57,822 nucleotides of DNA from Staphylococcus microti (GCF_000934465.1 NZ_JXWY01000016.1:1-57822), one strand, 5' to 3'; positions 40,916 through 53,008 are shown, counted from the first letter of the stretch. Translations and numbers: made by a program. The notes: generated from the sequence alone by a model not told the origin.

Positions 40916-42121
40916 TTATCTTGTCGTACGTGACTGGATGGCTGTTGCGTCATATTTTTTAGGTGCATGATAATGAATGCTCAGAATAACACCGATACCT
41001 GCCATTAAGCTCCATAACGAACTTCCGCCGTAACTAATAAACGGAAGCGGGATCCCTGTAATCGGTAGTAATTGAATCGTCATGCCGATATTTTGGACGA
41101 TATGGAATAATAGAAGACTTGTATAACCGATAATAAATGATTTGTTGAATAGGTCTTCTGATGAACTTGCAAGTCGAATTAAGTGCAGTAAGAGTAATAA
41201 GAAAATACCGAGTACAATTACCGCGCCGACAAAACCAAATTCTTCACCGATAACTGAGAAGATAAAGTCTGTATGGTTTTCTGGAATGTACACTTCACCA
41301 TTGTTTAACCCTTTCCCAATTAATTGACCTGAACCGATGGCTTTCATTGATTCGGTTAAGTGGAAGCCATCTCCTGTGCTATAAGCATATGGGTCTAACC
41401 AAGAATTAATACGGCCAAGCTGGTATGTTTTAATACCGGAAATATTTTCAATAATGCTTGGATTGTAAATGATCGATAATATTAATCCGCCACCGAGTAC
41501 AATGGCTGAGCCGAACAATGGGGCTAGAATTTTCCAAGTGACACCACTGACAACGACAATACCTGCAATAATAGCGAGTAACACGAGTGTGGTACCTAAG
41601 TCGTTTTGTAATAAGATGAGTCCCATTGGAATGACTGTCACACCAAATATTTTAACGAGCAACATGAAGTCTGTTTCCAGTGACTTGTTAAATGTGAAGC
41701 GATTGTGCTGTGCAACGACTTTGGATACCGCTAATATTAAGACGATTTTCATAAATTCTGAAGGCTGAATGCTGATAGGTCCTAGGCGGTACCAACTTTT
41801 CGCCCCGTTAATAATCGGTGTAAAACTTGATTCAGGTAAGATGATCAAGCCAATTAACAAAACAACGAAAATACCGTAGACGATATTCACGTGTTTACGA
41901 ATTTTTTTAGGCGATACGAGCATAATCATAAAAGCAATGATGCCACCTAAAACGTAATAAAATATTTGGCGGACACCGAAGTCCACGCTGTATTGGCCAC
42001 CACCCATTGCAGAATGAATCGTTGTGACACTGATGATGCAGAGTATTAAAATTAAACTAATGAGTTTCCAATCCAAACGGCGAAAAAATGATTTTTGCGT
42101 TTGTTGACGTGAAGAAGCCAT
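40916..42121 (-). CDS. rodA: SEDS peptidoglycan glycosyltransferase RodA
   Basis: Polymerises lipid II into glycan strands together with a class B penicillin-binding protein. The 401 residues have about ten membrane helices and the SEDS marks: RLGPISIQPSEFMKI near 125, LLQNDLGTTLVL near 180, the long extracellular loop with the catalytic-type Asp in SWLDPYAYSTGDGFHLTESMKAIGSG, ENHTDFIFSVIGEEFGFVG and PLPFISYGGSS. Loss of the CytR-like tail of FtsW supports RodA. AAAGGAGA precedes the ATG on the minus strand. It is divergent from ddl, another wall gene. Confidence 0.94.
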   Translation of the reverse strand: MASSRQQTQKSFFRRLDWKLISLILILCIISVTTIHSAMGGGQYSVDFGVRQIFYYVLGGIIAFMIMLVSPKKIRKHVNIVYGIFVVLLIGLIILPESSFTPIINGAKSWYRLGPISIQPSEFMKIVLILAVSKVVAQHNRFTFNKSLETDFMLLVKIFGVTVIPMGLILLQNDLGTTLVLLAIIAGIVVVSGVTWKILAPLFGSAIVLGGGLILSIIYNPSIIENISGIKTYQLGRINSWLDPYAYSTGDGFHLTESMKAIGSGQLIGKGLNNGEVYIPENHTDFIFSVIGEEFGFVGAVIVLGIFLLLLLHLIRLASSSEDLFNKSFIIGYTSLLLFHIVQNIGMTIQLLPITGIPLPFISYGGSSLWSLMAGIGVILSIHYHAPKKYDATAIQSRTTR

Positions 42122-42227
42122 TGCAATCTCCTTTATGCTAAAAAATTTCTTTAAGGTTTATTATATAACGATTTTACATAACATGTAATAAAATTGCTAA
42201 TATTGTACAAAAATAAATGCATAATAA

Positions 42228-43352
<1,125 letters not shown>

Positions 43353-43363
43353 AGGTTATAACA

Positions 43364-44725
43364 ATGATAAACATCAGCTTGAGACAACTTGCACAATGGA
43401 TCACATGTGAAATAGACGACCGCTACTTAGACGTCATGATTCAAGGTGTGACAATCGATTCACGTCATATCGAAGCGGGACAATTATTCATTCCTTTTAA
43501 TGGGGAACGTGTCGACGGGCATCGTTTTAGTGCACAAGCGTTACAAGATGGCGCGGCAGCAACATTTTTTGATAAGCATAGTGAAGTGACTGCGCCGTCA
43601 GAAGGACCTGTAATTTATGTAGAAGATACGTTGCAAGCATTACAACAACTTGCAGCAGCTTATTTGCGTGAAGTAGACCCGACTGTTATCGCTGTGACAG
43701 GATCAAACGGCAAAACGACGACAAAAGATATGTTAGAAAACGTCTTGTCAGCCAACTACAAAGTGCAAAAAACACAAGGTAACTACAACAATGAAATCGG
43801 CATGCCGTTAACGATTTTAGCGTTATCATCAGATACGCAAGTTTCCATTTTAGAAATGGGCATGTCTGGTTTTGGCGAGATTGAACTTTTGTCAGACATT
43901 GCACGACCTGACTTTGCAATTATTACAAATATTGGCGAATCACATATGCAAGATTTAGGATCTCGTGCAGGTATCGCGCAAGCAAAGTTTGAAATTATTT
44001 CTGGTTTGAAGACGAATGGTCGCTTGTTCTATGATGGCGATGAACCACTACTTGCTGAGTTGGTGGAAGGCGTAGCGTCATTGGATGCGACAGCGATTGG
44101 CACAGCCGAAACGAATGCCATTCAATGTGAAGTGACTGCACACGATGCATCAGGTATCACTTTCATATTAAATGGTAAAGAAACGTATCAGCTTCCTGTA
44201 TTAGGTGCGCATAATATGAAAAATGCTGCCTATGCCATTGCAGTTGCAAAAGCGTTGGGTGTCGATGATAAAACGATTCGACAACAGTTACAACAGCTTG
44301 AATTGACAGGTATGCGCATGCAAAGATTCACAGCACAAAATGGTGCCGTGGTTATTAATGATGCGTACAATGCCAGTCCGACAAGTATGAAAGCAGCGAT
44401 TGATACTTTAACGCAAATGGCTGGACGTAAAATACTCGTGTTTGGCGATGTTTTAGAGTTAGGACCACAATCAACGACGCTACATGCAGAGGTCGGTCGC
44501 TACTTAGCTGATAAGGCAATTGATGTGCTCTTCACATATGGAGAAGCATCAGAAGCGTTAAATAAGGCGGGTGCACCATACGTGCGCCAAGCGAAACATT
44601 TCGATTCTAAAGACCAATTGATTGAGACGTTATCAGCCATGCTTGAAAGCGAAGACGTTGTATTAGTGAAAGGCTCTCGTGGCATGAAATTAGAAGAAGT
44701 TGTAGAGGCATTGATTACTGTTTAA
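43364..44725 (+). CDS. murF: UDP-MurNAc-tripeptide--D-Ala-D-Ala ligase
   Basis: Adds the dipeptide made by Ddl to UDP-MurNAc-tripeptide, the last cytosolic step of wall precursor synthesis. The 453 residues show the three Mur ligase domains: the N-terminal UDP-binding part (VTIDSRHIEAGQLFIPFNGERVDGH), the ATP-binding P-loop VTGSNGKTTTKDM (111-123), LEMGMSGFGEI and the C-terminal INDAYNASPTSMKAAI near 330. AGAGGT (43351-43356) is the ribosome site. A terminator follows after 15 bases. Confidence 0.97.
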   Translation: MINISLRQLAQWITCEIDDRYLDVMIQGVTIDSRHIEAGQLFIPFNGERVDGHRFSAQALQDGAAATFFDKHSEVTAPSEGPVIYVEDTLQALQQLAAAYLREVDPTVIAVTGSNGKTTTKDMLENVLSANYKVQKTQGNYNNEIGMPLTILALSSDTQVSILEMGMSGFGEIELLSDIARPDFAIITNIGESHMQDLGSRAGIAQAKFEIISGLKTNGRLFYDGDEPLLAELVEGVASLDATAIGTAETNAIQCEVTAHDASGITFILNGKETYQLPVLGAHNMKNAAYAIAVAKALGVDDKTIRQQLQQLELTGMRMQRFTAQNGAVVINDAYNASPTSMKAAIDTLTQMAGRKILVFGDVLELGPQSTTLHAEVGRYLADKAIDVLFTYGEASEALNKAGAPYVRQAKHFDSKDQLIETLSAMLESEDVVLVKGSRGMKLEEVVEALITV

Positions 44726-44740
44726 AAATAAATATTTATA

Positions 44741-44787
44741 AAAAATGATCTTAATGACTGCGTTGGTAGCTGTTAAGGTCATTTTTT
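44741..44787 (+). terminator. Intrinsic terminator after murF
   Basis: AAAAATGATCTTAA (44741-44754) pairs with TTAAGGTCATTTTT (44773-44786), with one G-U pair, within a T6 tail. Confidence 0.88.
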
Positions 44788-44888
44788 CTGCGTTGCTGTA
44801 AGCTTTCGCATGTTATAGACAAAGAAATACAAAATGGTAAAACCTATTGTTTTTGGCTTGATCAATGTGAGAGACTTACTTCCATTTA

Positions 44889-44917
44889 TTGCGATATTAG
44901 TCCTTAGGTGGTAATAT
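44889..44917 (+). promoter_or_regulatory. cshA promoter
   Basis: TTGCGA (44889-44894) and TAATAT (44912-44917) are 17 bases apart; TGG just before the -10 makes it an extended type. It leaves a leader of about 60 bases. Confidence 0.6.
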
Positions 44918-44933
44918 GTAGAAGTTAGATTAA

Positions 44934-46472
<1,539 letters not shown>

Positions 46473-46485
46473 TGATGGCTATACA

Positions 46486-46520
46486 GGTGAGACAATCGGG
46501 GTATTGTCTTGCCTTTTTTT
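46486..46520 (+). terminator. Intrinsic terminator after cshA
   Basis: GGTGAGACAAT (46486-46496) pairs with ATTGTCTTGCC (46503-46513), with a G-T wobble, followed by T7. Confidence 0.9.
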
Positions 46521-46557
46521 ATATGTTTGGAAGACTGTATAACGCCAAAAATGTTTG

Positions 46558-46566
46558 TGTTATAAT
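46558..46566 (+). promoter_or_regulatory. Extended -10 element of the PH-domain operon
   Basis: TGT followed by a perfect TATAAT (46558-46566) lies 32 bases before the first gene. The -35 is weak. Confidence 0.5.
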
Positions 46567-46597
46567 GTAAACAAAATATTGAAAGGGGTAGGCAACG

Positions 46598-47071
46598 ATG
46601 TCAGAAACATTTCATAGAAGTCCTGAGATTGCCAAGCGTTATTTAAGGCGCTATTACACCATTCTATTTATCATCGGTGCAATACCGTTAATTGCTGGGT
46701 TGGTACTCATTCATTATTTTGAGTTGTGGCAACCGCTTTTTTATATCGTCATTGCACTGCTTGTAATGTTATTGCTTTATTGCGTCACACGACCACACTT
46801 TAAATATCACTATACATATTATCGAATGTACGAAAACGTAATCGAAGTAAAACGTCATTTCTGGTTTCGTCGTCACGATATTCTTAAAGTAGAACGTTTG
46901 CAGTTTGTTCGATGGAAAAATGGCCCATTGTTACGCCGTTATCAATTACAAACGTTAACATTAACAACAGCCGGTCATGATATGACATTGCCTGTGCTGT
47001 ATGAAGCAGATGTGGCACGTATTGAGCAGCACTGCTTAAGTTACTTACAGGAGGTCGATAGTGATGTATAG
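46598..47071 (+). CDS. Bacterial PH-domain membrane protein, YdbS-like
   Basis: A 157-residue protein with two membrane helices (about 22-42 and 46-66) followed by one bPH2 (DUF304) domain: YYRMYENVIEVKRHFWFRRHDILKVERLQFVRWKNGPLLRRYQLQTLTLTT is the core of the fold. In B. subtilis the YdbS-YdbT pair protects against some membrane-active peptides; whether that holds here is unknown. AAAGGGG (46582-46588) precedes the ATG. It overlaps the next gene, which has three times the length but the same type of domain. Confidence 0.85.
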   Translation: MSETFHRSPEIAKRYLRRYYTILFIIGAIPLIAGLVLIHYFELWQPLFYIVIALLVMLLLYCVTRPHFKYHYTYYRMYENVIEVKRHFWFRRHDILKVERLQFVRWKNGPLLRRYQLQTLTLTTAGHDMTLPVLYEADVARIEQHCLSYLQEVDSDV

Positions 47072-48575
47072 TCCGCAAAGACTCCACCCGATTTCTTATG
47101 TCATGGGTATTTTTACAGCGATAAAATCTAATTTTATCCCCATTTTGCTTTTTATTTTATTTGCGGTGAAAGACTTTGATTATACAGATCCTACTAAATA
47201 TATTTTTCCCGGTCTCGTCACGTTATTCTTTGTTATCAGCTTAATAACGAATGCGGTTAATACGTATCGCACACGTTATTGGATAGAAGGTCAGCATTTT
47301 ATCGTGACATCTGGCTTATTTAATCTTGAACGTAAAGAATTAAATATTTCACGCATACAGTCGATGGATACTTCACAAAATGTCATTCAACAGATTGTCG
47401 GTGGCGTGCGTTTACAAATACAAACACCGAGTGATGGGATTGCACTAGAAACCATCACGAAGCAGCAAAGTGAATGGGTACAAGCTGAACTTGAGAAAGT
47501 GCGACAAGATTTGAAAGAAACCAATCAAGTGGCGACAACGAATGAGCAAGGGGACACTGACGCATCAGCTGAGCCAATCGTAGAAGAACGAGAAGAATTG
47601 CTGTATCACTTGTCAACAAAGAACTTGTTATTAATGGCAATGACGAGCGGTGCCATTTTTGTCGCATTGGCAACACTCAGCCCAATTTTGACAGCCGTTC
47701 AAGACTATTTGGACTGGGGTTGGATTTATGAAGAATTGGAAAAAGTGGTTAAAACGGCGATATCTGTCACAGTTGTTATTCTTGCAGTGATTGTATTGAC
47801 GGCATATTTAATTGGTATCATTATTACGGTTATGCGTTATTTCAATTACACATTAAAACGCCAAGGGGATTATTTAACTATTCGTTACGGTTTATTAAAT
47901 GTTAAAAATGTAACGGTCCCATTGAGACGTATTCAAGCAGTTATAGAACATAAAAGCTTTTTGCGTACATTATTCGGTTTTACATCTTATGATTTCGTGA
48001 TTACAAGCGATATGGAAATTGATTTAGATAATGATTTTGCAGACGGTCGTGTCATGGTCTTACCGTTTATTCGTCAGCGAGAAGCCCATCGTGTATTACA
48101 AGCAATGATTCCACATATGGACTTGCATGACGTGCAACCTACGCTACCGTGGCGTGGTTTCCATAGAAGATTTTGGATTCAGTCGCTCGTATTAATCATC
48201 GGTGCGGCAGTCGTACACTATTATTACTGGCCGTGGTTATGGATTCCAGTCGGTGTCGTCATCACGTATCTCATACTTATCAGTTATATCGCAATTAAAA
48301 AATCAGGTTGGACAATCATGGACGATGAAATAGCGATTCGACGTGTGAGACTATTTGGTTTTAAGACGACACATTTCAAAAAAGATAGAGTACTTGGATG
48401 GCAACGTAAAACACATCCATTGATGTCACGTGTACAGTTAGATCATTTTTACTATACACTCGCAAAAGGTTCACATTATATGAATGTTGGTTTGGAATAT
48501 GCGGATAGAAAAGACGTCAACACGTTACAAGCATGGTATGTAGGAGGTGCGAATCACAATGACAATGAATCATAG
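47064..48575 (+). CDS. Bacterial PH-domain membrane protein, YdbT-like
   Basis: A 503-residue membrane protein with several helices (around 25-40, 48-65, 190-212, 230-262, 370-410) and three bPH2/DUF304 segments: TRYWIEGQHFIVTSGLFNLERKELNISRIQSMD near 75, LKRQGDYLTIRYGLLNVKNVTVPLRRIQAVI near 270, and WTIMDDEIAIRRVRLFGFKTTHFKKDRVLGWQ near 410. In each the phrase R(I)QS/A is the family mark. GGAGG (47050-47054) supports ATG 47064; GTG 47061 is possible. It overlaps both neighbours, so the three genes are translated together and probably form one complex. Confidence 0.85.
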   Translation: MYSPQRLHPISYVMGIFTAIKSNFIPILLFILFAVKDFDYTDPTKYIFPGLVTLFFVISLITNAVNTYRTRYWIEGQHFIVTSGLFNLERKELNISRIQSMDTSQNVIQQIVGGVRLQIQTPSDGIALETITKQQSEWVQAELEKVRQDLKETNQVATTNEQGDTDASAEPIVEEREELLYHLSTKNLLLMAMTSGAIFVALATLSPILTAVQDYLDWGWIYEELEKVVKTAISVTVVILAVIVLTAYLIGIIITVMRYFNYTLKRQGDYLTIRYGLLNVKNVTVPLRRIQAVIEHKSFLRTLFGFTSYDFVITSDMEIDLDNDFADGRVMVLPFIRQREAHRVLQAMIPHMDLHDVQPTLPWRGFHRRFWIQSLVLIIGAAVVHYYYWPWLWIPVGVVITYLILISYIAIKKSGWTIMDDEIAIRRVRLFGFKTTHFKKDRVLGWQRKTHPLMSRVQLDHFYYTLAKGSHYMNVGLEYADRKDVNTLQAWYVGGANHNDNES

Positions 48576-49131
48576 GTTTCATAAAATGGCACCAGAAGGC
48601 GTGAAAGTGATGCGTCTGGCAAACGCGATCGTTGTAGCAATTCTCGTTATCATCGCACTAATCACATTTATCGCCAGTTTTTTCGTTACATTTAAAGAGG
48701 CATTATGGTGGATAAGTGGCGGGACACTTGTACTTGCGATTGTATATGCCATTATTTTTGTCTGGCTCAAACCACTATACGCCTACCATGTGTTCGGTTA
48801 CCAATATGCACAAGAAGGCATCGTTGTAAGAGAAGGCTTTATTTTTGTTCAAGAAACGAAAGTCCCATTGTTTCGCATTCAAAATATTGATATTGAAGAA
48901 GGATTTATTATGCGTAAATATCAACTTGCGACGTTAACTTTTTCAACAGCAGGTGGCAATACAGAAATAAAACTCATCGACAAACAACAAGCGATGAAGA
49001 TTAAGCAATTTATTCAAAATGGTATATTGGACGATGACACGAATGGAGAAAGTGAAGAAGCAACTGAAATAAATGAGCTAAATTATGATAAAATAAAGAA
49101 CGTAGATTCAAACAACGAGGAGGATATGTGA
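48559..49131 (+). CDS. Bacterial PH-domain membrane protein, third of the cluster
   Basis: A 190-residue protein: two membrane helices (about 22-45 and 50-70), then a bPH2 domain with [57 protein letters not shown] disordered acidic tail follows ([13 protein letters not shown]). Two ATG codons (48559, 48565) follow GGAGG (48543-48547); the spacing favours 48559. The end overlaps the acpS start (TGATG). Staphylococci usually have this third member next to the pair; its function is not known. Confidence 0.83.
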   Translation: MTMNHRFHKMAPEGVKVMRLANAIVVAILVIIALITFIASFFVTFKEALWWISGGTLVLAIVYAIIFVWLKPLYAYHVFGYQYAQEGIVVREGFIFVQETKVPLFRIQNIDIEEGFIMRKYQLATLTFSTAGGNTEIKLIDKQQAMKIKQFIQNGILDDDTNGESEEATEINELNYDKIKNVDSNNEEDM

Positions 49132-49481
49132 TGATTTATGGCTTAGGTGTCGATTTAGTTGAAATCGCTCGAATACGTGCGTTAGTTGAAAAACAGCCTA
49201 AGTTTGTCACACGTATTTTAAGTCAAGGTGAATACGAACAATATGAAGCGCTCGCACACCCGCAACGCCGTTTGGAATTTTTAGCAGGCCGTTTCACCGT
49301 TAAAGAAGCGTTCAGTAAAGCTTTAGGAACGGGGATTGGCAAAGAGATTGCTTTTAAAGACATCCATTGTGGTAATGATGCGCATGGGAAACCATGGATT
49401 CATTTTGACGGCTTTAAAGTGCACGTCTCAATCACGCATACAGAACATTATGCGATGAGCCAAGTGATTTTAGAGCAATAA
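49131..49481 (+). CDS. acpS: Holo-ACP synthase
   Basis: Transfers 4'-phosphopantetheine from CoA to acyl carrier protein, making it active for fatty acid and lipid synthesis. The 116 residues show the family signatures [15 protein letters not shown] (4-18, magnesium Asp8) and [21 protein letters not shown] near 50 (Glu of the metal site). The start is ATG 49131, seven bases after GAGGAGG (49117-49123); GTG 49128 is too close. It is coupled to the preceding PH gene and stands before alr, as in Bacillus and S. aureus. Confidence 0.96.
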   Translation: MIYGLGVDLVEIARIRALVEKQPKFVTRILSQGEYEQYEALAHPQRRLEFLAGRFTVKEAFSKALGTGIGKEIAFKDIHCGNDAHGKPWIHFDGFKVHVSITHTEHYAMSQVILEQ

Positions 49482-49534
49482 GAAGTTGGTGTATTGTACG
49501 AACAGGGATATAGAACGAGGAAGGTGACAGTAAT

Positions 49535-50683
49535 TTGTCTGAGAAATATTATAGAAATACCACATTAACAGTAAACTTAGATGCGATCACATCTAACTAT
49601 CAAGCATTGGCAAAGTGTCATCCAGATAAAATGATGATGCCAGTAGTAAAAGCAAATGCATACGGTCTAGGCAGTGTAACCGTTGCGAACCATCTTGCTA
49701 AATTAGGCGTAACATTTGTCTGTGTGGCAACGCTTGATGAAGCCATCGAATTGCGTATGCACGGCTTTAAACAAAAAATATTAATACTTTCAAGTATGCC
49801 GCCGGAAAATATTAATAAAGCGATTCAACATCGTGTTGCGGTTGCTGTTCCGTCGAAAGAATGGCTTGTTGAAGCAATCGAACATATGGATGACTCAAAT
49901 GAAAAGTCATTATGGTTACACATTAAATTGGATACAGGTATGAATCGCTTAGGTATTAAAGATAGCGACACATATGCTGAGATTATTGCGCTTATTGCAC
50001 AGTATGATCAACTCATCTTTGAAGGCGTATTTTCTCATTTTGCTTCAGCAGATGAAGAAAATGACTCAGCACAACAACAATATCAACGTTTCGAGCAAAT
50101 CGTATCATCTACTGAACGTCCAAGCTATGTTCATATTCAAAATTCAGCGGGGACATTACGCTTTAATCCTGAAATTTGTAATGCGTGCCGCCCGGGTATT
50201 GCATTGTATGGCTACTATCCAAGTCCATTTATTGAAGCAAAAGAAACAGCACGACTGACACCAGCAGCTTCTGTTGAAACGACGGTTACACAAGTGAAGC
50301 GGTTAGAAGCGGGTGAATCTATCGGTTATGGCGAAACATATACAGCGTCTGAACGCATGACAATTGCGGTATTACCAATCGGTTATGCAGATGGTTATTT
50401 GCGCAGCATGCAAGGTGCAACAATGAATGTAAATGGTAACCAATGTGAAGTTGTTGGACGCGTGAGCATGGATCAGACAGCGATTCGTGTACCTGCACAT
50501 GTAAAACAAGGGGATAAAGTAGTGGTAATGGAAGCACGTGCACATTCACCACAGTCTGTAGAAGCACTTGCCGAACAACAAGGTACCATCAATTATGAAG
50601 TGCTATGTAACTTTGGTCGACGCATTCCTCGTGTCTATGTGTCAGGGGAAGACGTAGAGGTTTCAAACGAATTGTTAAAATAA
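49535..50683 (+). CDS. alr: Alanine racemase
   Basis: Converts L- to D-alanine for the wall (with Ddl and MurF in this same window) and teichoic acid D-alanylation. The 382 residues have the PLP-binding Lys39 in PVVKANAYGLG, KLDTGMNRLGI near 130, HIQNSAGTLR, RPGIALYGYYP, and the catalytic Tyr in SIGYGETYTASERM near 265. The start is TTG at 49535, after GGAAGGTG (49519-49526), typical of this gene in staphylococci. acpS-alr-mazEF is a conserved order. Confidence 0.96.
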   Translation: MSEKYYRNTTLTVNLDAITSNYQALAKCHPDKMMMPVVKANAYGLGSVTVANHLAKLGVTFVCVATLDEAIELRMHGFKQKILILSSMPPENINKAIQHRVAVAVPSKEWLVEAIEHMDDSNEKSLWLHIKLDTGMNRLGIKDSDTYAEIIALIAQYDQLIFEGVFSHFASADEENDSAQQQYQRFEQIVSSTERPSYVHIQNSAGTLRFNPEICNACRPGIALYGYYPSPFIEAKETARLTPAASVETTVTQVKRLEAGESIGYGETYTASERMTIAVLPIGYADGYLRSMQGATMNVNGNQCEVVGRVSMDQTAIRVPAHVKQGDKVVVMEARAHSPQSVEALAEQQGTINYEVLCNFGRRIPRVYVSGEDVEVSNELLK

Positions 50684-50770
50684 TATGGTGGTTTTTATCG
50701 TTTTTTGCTATCATTGTGAGTGATTAACTTGGATTTTTAGATGAGTTGAATTGATATGGAGGGTCTTAAT

Positions 50771-50941
50771 ATGTCAGCATTCAATCAAGTAAGATTTAAA
50801 AATTTAGAACAGTCATTAAAAGAAGGGTATGCACAAATGGCAGACCTGAATCTCTCCCTAGCCACAGAGGCGTATTCTGTAGAATGTGAGGCGTGCGATT
50901 GTAATGAATCGCATTTACTCTCAAAGCTTCAGGACGACTAG
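50771..50941 (+). CDS. mazE: Antitoxin MazE
   Basis: Neutralises and, with MazF, represses its own operon. The 56-residue product is nearly the same as S. aureus MazE in the middle ([23 protein letters not shown] and [10 protein letters not shown]). It is short and unstructured at the C-terminus, where it blocks the MazF active site. GGAGGGT (50759-50765) supports ATG 50771; the in-frame ATG at 50756 lies before the ribosome site. The mazF start follows the stop codon without a gap. Confidence 0.95.
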   Translation: MSAFNQVRFKNLEQSLKEGYAQMADLNLSLATEAYSVECEACDCNESHLLSKLQDD

Positions 50942-51295
50942 ATGAAACGCGGTGATGTTTACTTAGCAGATTTATCGCCAGTGCAGGGCTCTGAACAAGG
51001 GGGAGTTAGACCCGTCGTAATCATTCAAAATGACACTGGTAACAAATATAGTCCAACTGTGATCGTAGCAGCTATTACGGGCCGTATTAATAAAGCGAAA
51101 ATACCAACACATGTTGAAATCGAGAAGCAGAAGTATAAGCTAGATAAAGATTCCGTCATATTGTTGGAACAAATACGAACAGTGGATAAGAAACGTTTAA
51201 AAGAAAAACTGACTTTTTTATCAGATGAGAAGATGAAAGAAGTGAATAATGCATTAGGTATTAGCCTAGGCTTACAAGTCATACAGTCAAGATAA
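50942..51295 (+). CDS. mazF: Endoribonuclease toxin MazF
   Basis: Cuts single-stranded mRNA at short sites (UACAU in S. aureus) and halts growth. The 117 residues start [21 protein letters not shown] and continue [25 protein letters not shown], the MazF/PemK core with the active Arg near residue 23 and Thr near 48. Its ribosome site (AGGAC, 50931-50935) lies inside mazE, so toxin and antitoxin are coupled. In S. aureus the mazEF promoter also reads into sigB, and sigB affects mazEF; the same order here suggests the same link. Confidence 0.97.
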   Translation: MKRGDVYLADLSPVQGSEQGGVRPVVIIQNDTGNKYSPTVIVAAITGRINKAKIPTHVEIEKQKYKLDKDSVILLEQIRTVDKKRLKEKLTFLSDEKMKEVNNALGISLGLQVIQSR

Positions 51296-51457
51296 GACGA
51301 ATGATATTGTGCGCGTTGCATACATATTAGACACGATTAATTTTCCGTCGTTAAAAAAGGCTTACATATGTAATTTTATAAGGTTGAGACACCATTATTC
51401 GGTTACTGAGCACAACAAATATAACGATAGTGGCGTTTTAAATGACAGGTTTTGGAT

Positions 51458-51485
51458 GGCATAAAATGTGTTTTTGTCCTATGCC
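51458..51485 (+). other. Small hairpin in the mazF-rsbU gap
   Basis: GGCATA (51458-51463) pairs with TATGCC (51480-51485). The 301-base gap between mazF and rsbU otherwise shows only this and the terminator below. Confidence 0.4.
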
Positions 51486-51499
51486 CGTCAATAAACCGT

Positions 51500-51556
51500 A
51501 AGAGGGTGGACGACGAAATTTCAGTGTGATATAGGATTTCGTGCACCCTCTTTTGT
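51500..51556 (+). terminator. Terminator between mazF and rsbU
   Basis: AAGAGGGTG (51500-51508) pairs with CACCCTCTT (51544-51552), with inner GAAAT/ATTTC pairing, followed by TTTT. Such GACGAAAT-containing hairpins recur in staphylococcal genomes. It partly separates rsbUVW-sigB from mazEF, though read-through is known in S. aureus. Confidence 0.85.
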
Positions 51557-51596
51557 ATGTTTGACAGGAATAAGATTGGAAAAAGGAGTACTGACA

Positions 51597-52601
51597 TTGG
51601 CGCAATCAAAGACAGACTACTATTATGAATTAATAGACAGTTTTTTAGAAAATCGTAATAAAGAAGCAGTATTAGAAAAAGCTCGTACATTTGCCAGTAA
51701 CTTGCCAGAAGAAAGTATTACACCTGAAGCAATTGTCAATATTCATAAAGCTTATTTCGAACAACGATCATTCAGTCAGCAAGATGTTATGGAAAGTTTA
51801 GATGTGCTTGAAGTCGTCATTCAGAGCTTCGGTTACAACTATTCTGACTACAAACGGTTAGTAGATCGCATGGAAGTACACGATAAAGAAATGGGGCTCG
51901 CTGCCAGCCTACAACAAACGATGTTGAAAACAGATATTCCACAGTTTGATAGTATTCAAATCGGCGTTATTTCAGTTGCCGCACAGCGTGTGAGTGGCGA
52001 CTATTTCAACTTAATCGATCATAAAGATGGGACGATGAGTTTCGCCGTAGCAGACGTTATCGGTAAAGGCATCCCAGCAGCACTTGCGATGAGTATGATT
52101 AAGTTTGGCATGGATTCATATGGCCATTCGCAACTACCAAATGATGGCTTGAAACGCCTGAACCGTGTAGTTGAGAAGAACGTCAATCAAAATATGTTTG
52201 TGACGATGTTCTATGGTTTGTATGAAGATTTGAATCATATTTTGTACTGCAGCTCAGCTGGTCACGAACCAGGCTATGTCTTCCGGGCAGCTTCGGATAC
52301 GTTTGAAGAGATTACCGTACGTGGTAGAGTGCTTGGCGTAAGTCCGAATATTCGTTATGATCAACAAGAAATCAAAATTGAATTGAATGATATGATTATT
52401 ATTTTTACAGATGGTGTGACAGAAATAAGAGATGAATCAGGCCATTTTATTGATAAAAACTACCTGTTAAACTTTATTCTTAAATATAAAGAAATGCATC
52501 CACAAGATATTGTGCAGCTGTTATATGAAGATTTGTTACGTTTACAAGAAACGAGTAAGCGTGATGATTTAACGATACTGATTATTAAAAGAGCACAATA
52601 A
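51597..52601 (+). CDS. rsbU: SigB-activating phosphatase RsbU
   Basis: PP2C-type phosphatase that dephosphorylates RsbV, which then frees SigB from RsbW. The 334 residues have an N-terminal helical domain (1-85, the part that binds RsbT in Bacillus) and a C-terminal PPM domain with metal aspartates in SGDYFNLID, FAVADVIGKGIPAALAMS and IIIFTDGVTEIRD. No rsbT, rsbS or rsbR is present, as in other staphylococci. The start is TTG at 51597, eight bases after AAAGGAG (51582-51588). Confidence 0.95.
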   Translation: MAQSKTDYYYELIDSFLENRNKEAVLEKARTFASNLPEESITPEAIVNIHKAYFEQRSFSQQDVMESLDVLEVVIQSFGYNYSDYKRLVDRMEVHDKEMGLAASLQQTMLKTDIPQFDSIQIGVISVAAQRVSGDYFNLIDHKDGTMSFAVADVIGKGIPAALAMSMIKFGMDSYGHSQLPNDGLKRLNRVVEKNVNQNMFVTMFYGLYEDLNHILYCSSAGHEPGYVFRAASDTFEEITVRGRVLGVSPNIRYDQQEIKIELNDMIIIFTDGVTEIRDESGHFIDKNYLLNFILKYKEMHPQDIVQLLYEDLLRLQETSKRDDLTILIIKRAQ

Positions 52602-52614
52602 TGGGGAAAGAAAA

Positions 52615-52640
52615 GATTACGATGTACAAAAATAGGGTAC
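52615..52640 (+). promoter_or_regulatory. Possible SigB-dependent promoter before rsbV
   Basis: GATTAC (52615-52620) and GGGTAC (52635-52640) are 14 bases apart, a fair fit to the SigB consensus GTTTAA-N12-15-GGGTAT. A SigB promoter before rsbV is known in S. aureus and gives positive feedback on rsbV-rsbW-sigB. Confidence 0.55.
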
Positions 52641-52679
52641 AAATAATTAACAGAGACTATTTTAGGAGTGTATGAAACA

Positions 52680-53006
52680 ATGAACCTTAACATAGAAACG
52701 GAAACGCACGATGATTATTATGAAGTAACTGTTGCTGGAGAATTAGATGTTGCGACAGTGCCAGAATTAGAAGCGGTACTGTTGCCAATGCGTCAAGAAG
52801 GAACACATGACATCCATGTGAATTTAACAGAGTTGACCTACATGGATTCAACAGGGTTAGGTTTGTTTGTTGGAACACTCAAAGCACTGAATCAACATGA
52901 CAAAGCACTTTATATCTTAGGTGTTAACGATCGCATCAAGCGTTTGTTTGACATTACAGGATTAGATGACTTAATGCATGTGAATCAAGGAACGGAGGTC
53001 GAATAA
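52680..53006 (+). CDS. rsbV: Anti-anti-sigma factor RsbV
   Basis: Binds RsbW when unphosphorylated and so releases SigB. The 108-residue STAS domain has the phosphorylated Ser57 in [13 protein letters not shown]. Its start is ATG 52680 after AGGAGTG (52663-52669); a longer in-frame start (GTG 52668) overlaps the ribosome site. A second ATG at 52671 in another frame gives only three codons. It lies two bases before rsbW. Confidence 0.96.
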   Translation: MNLNIETETHDDYYEVTVAGELDVATVPELEAVLLPMRQEGTHDIHVNLTELTYMDSTGLGLFVGTLKALNQHDKALYILGVNDRIKRLFDITGLDDLMHVNQGTEVE

Positions 53007-53008
53007 CC

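Noticed and set aside
51403-51690. Minus-strand open frame of 95 codons between mazF and rsbU
   Set aside because: It runs through the terminator and into the rsbU coding region; its product looks like translated structure and AT-rich DNA.
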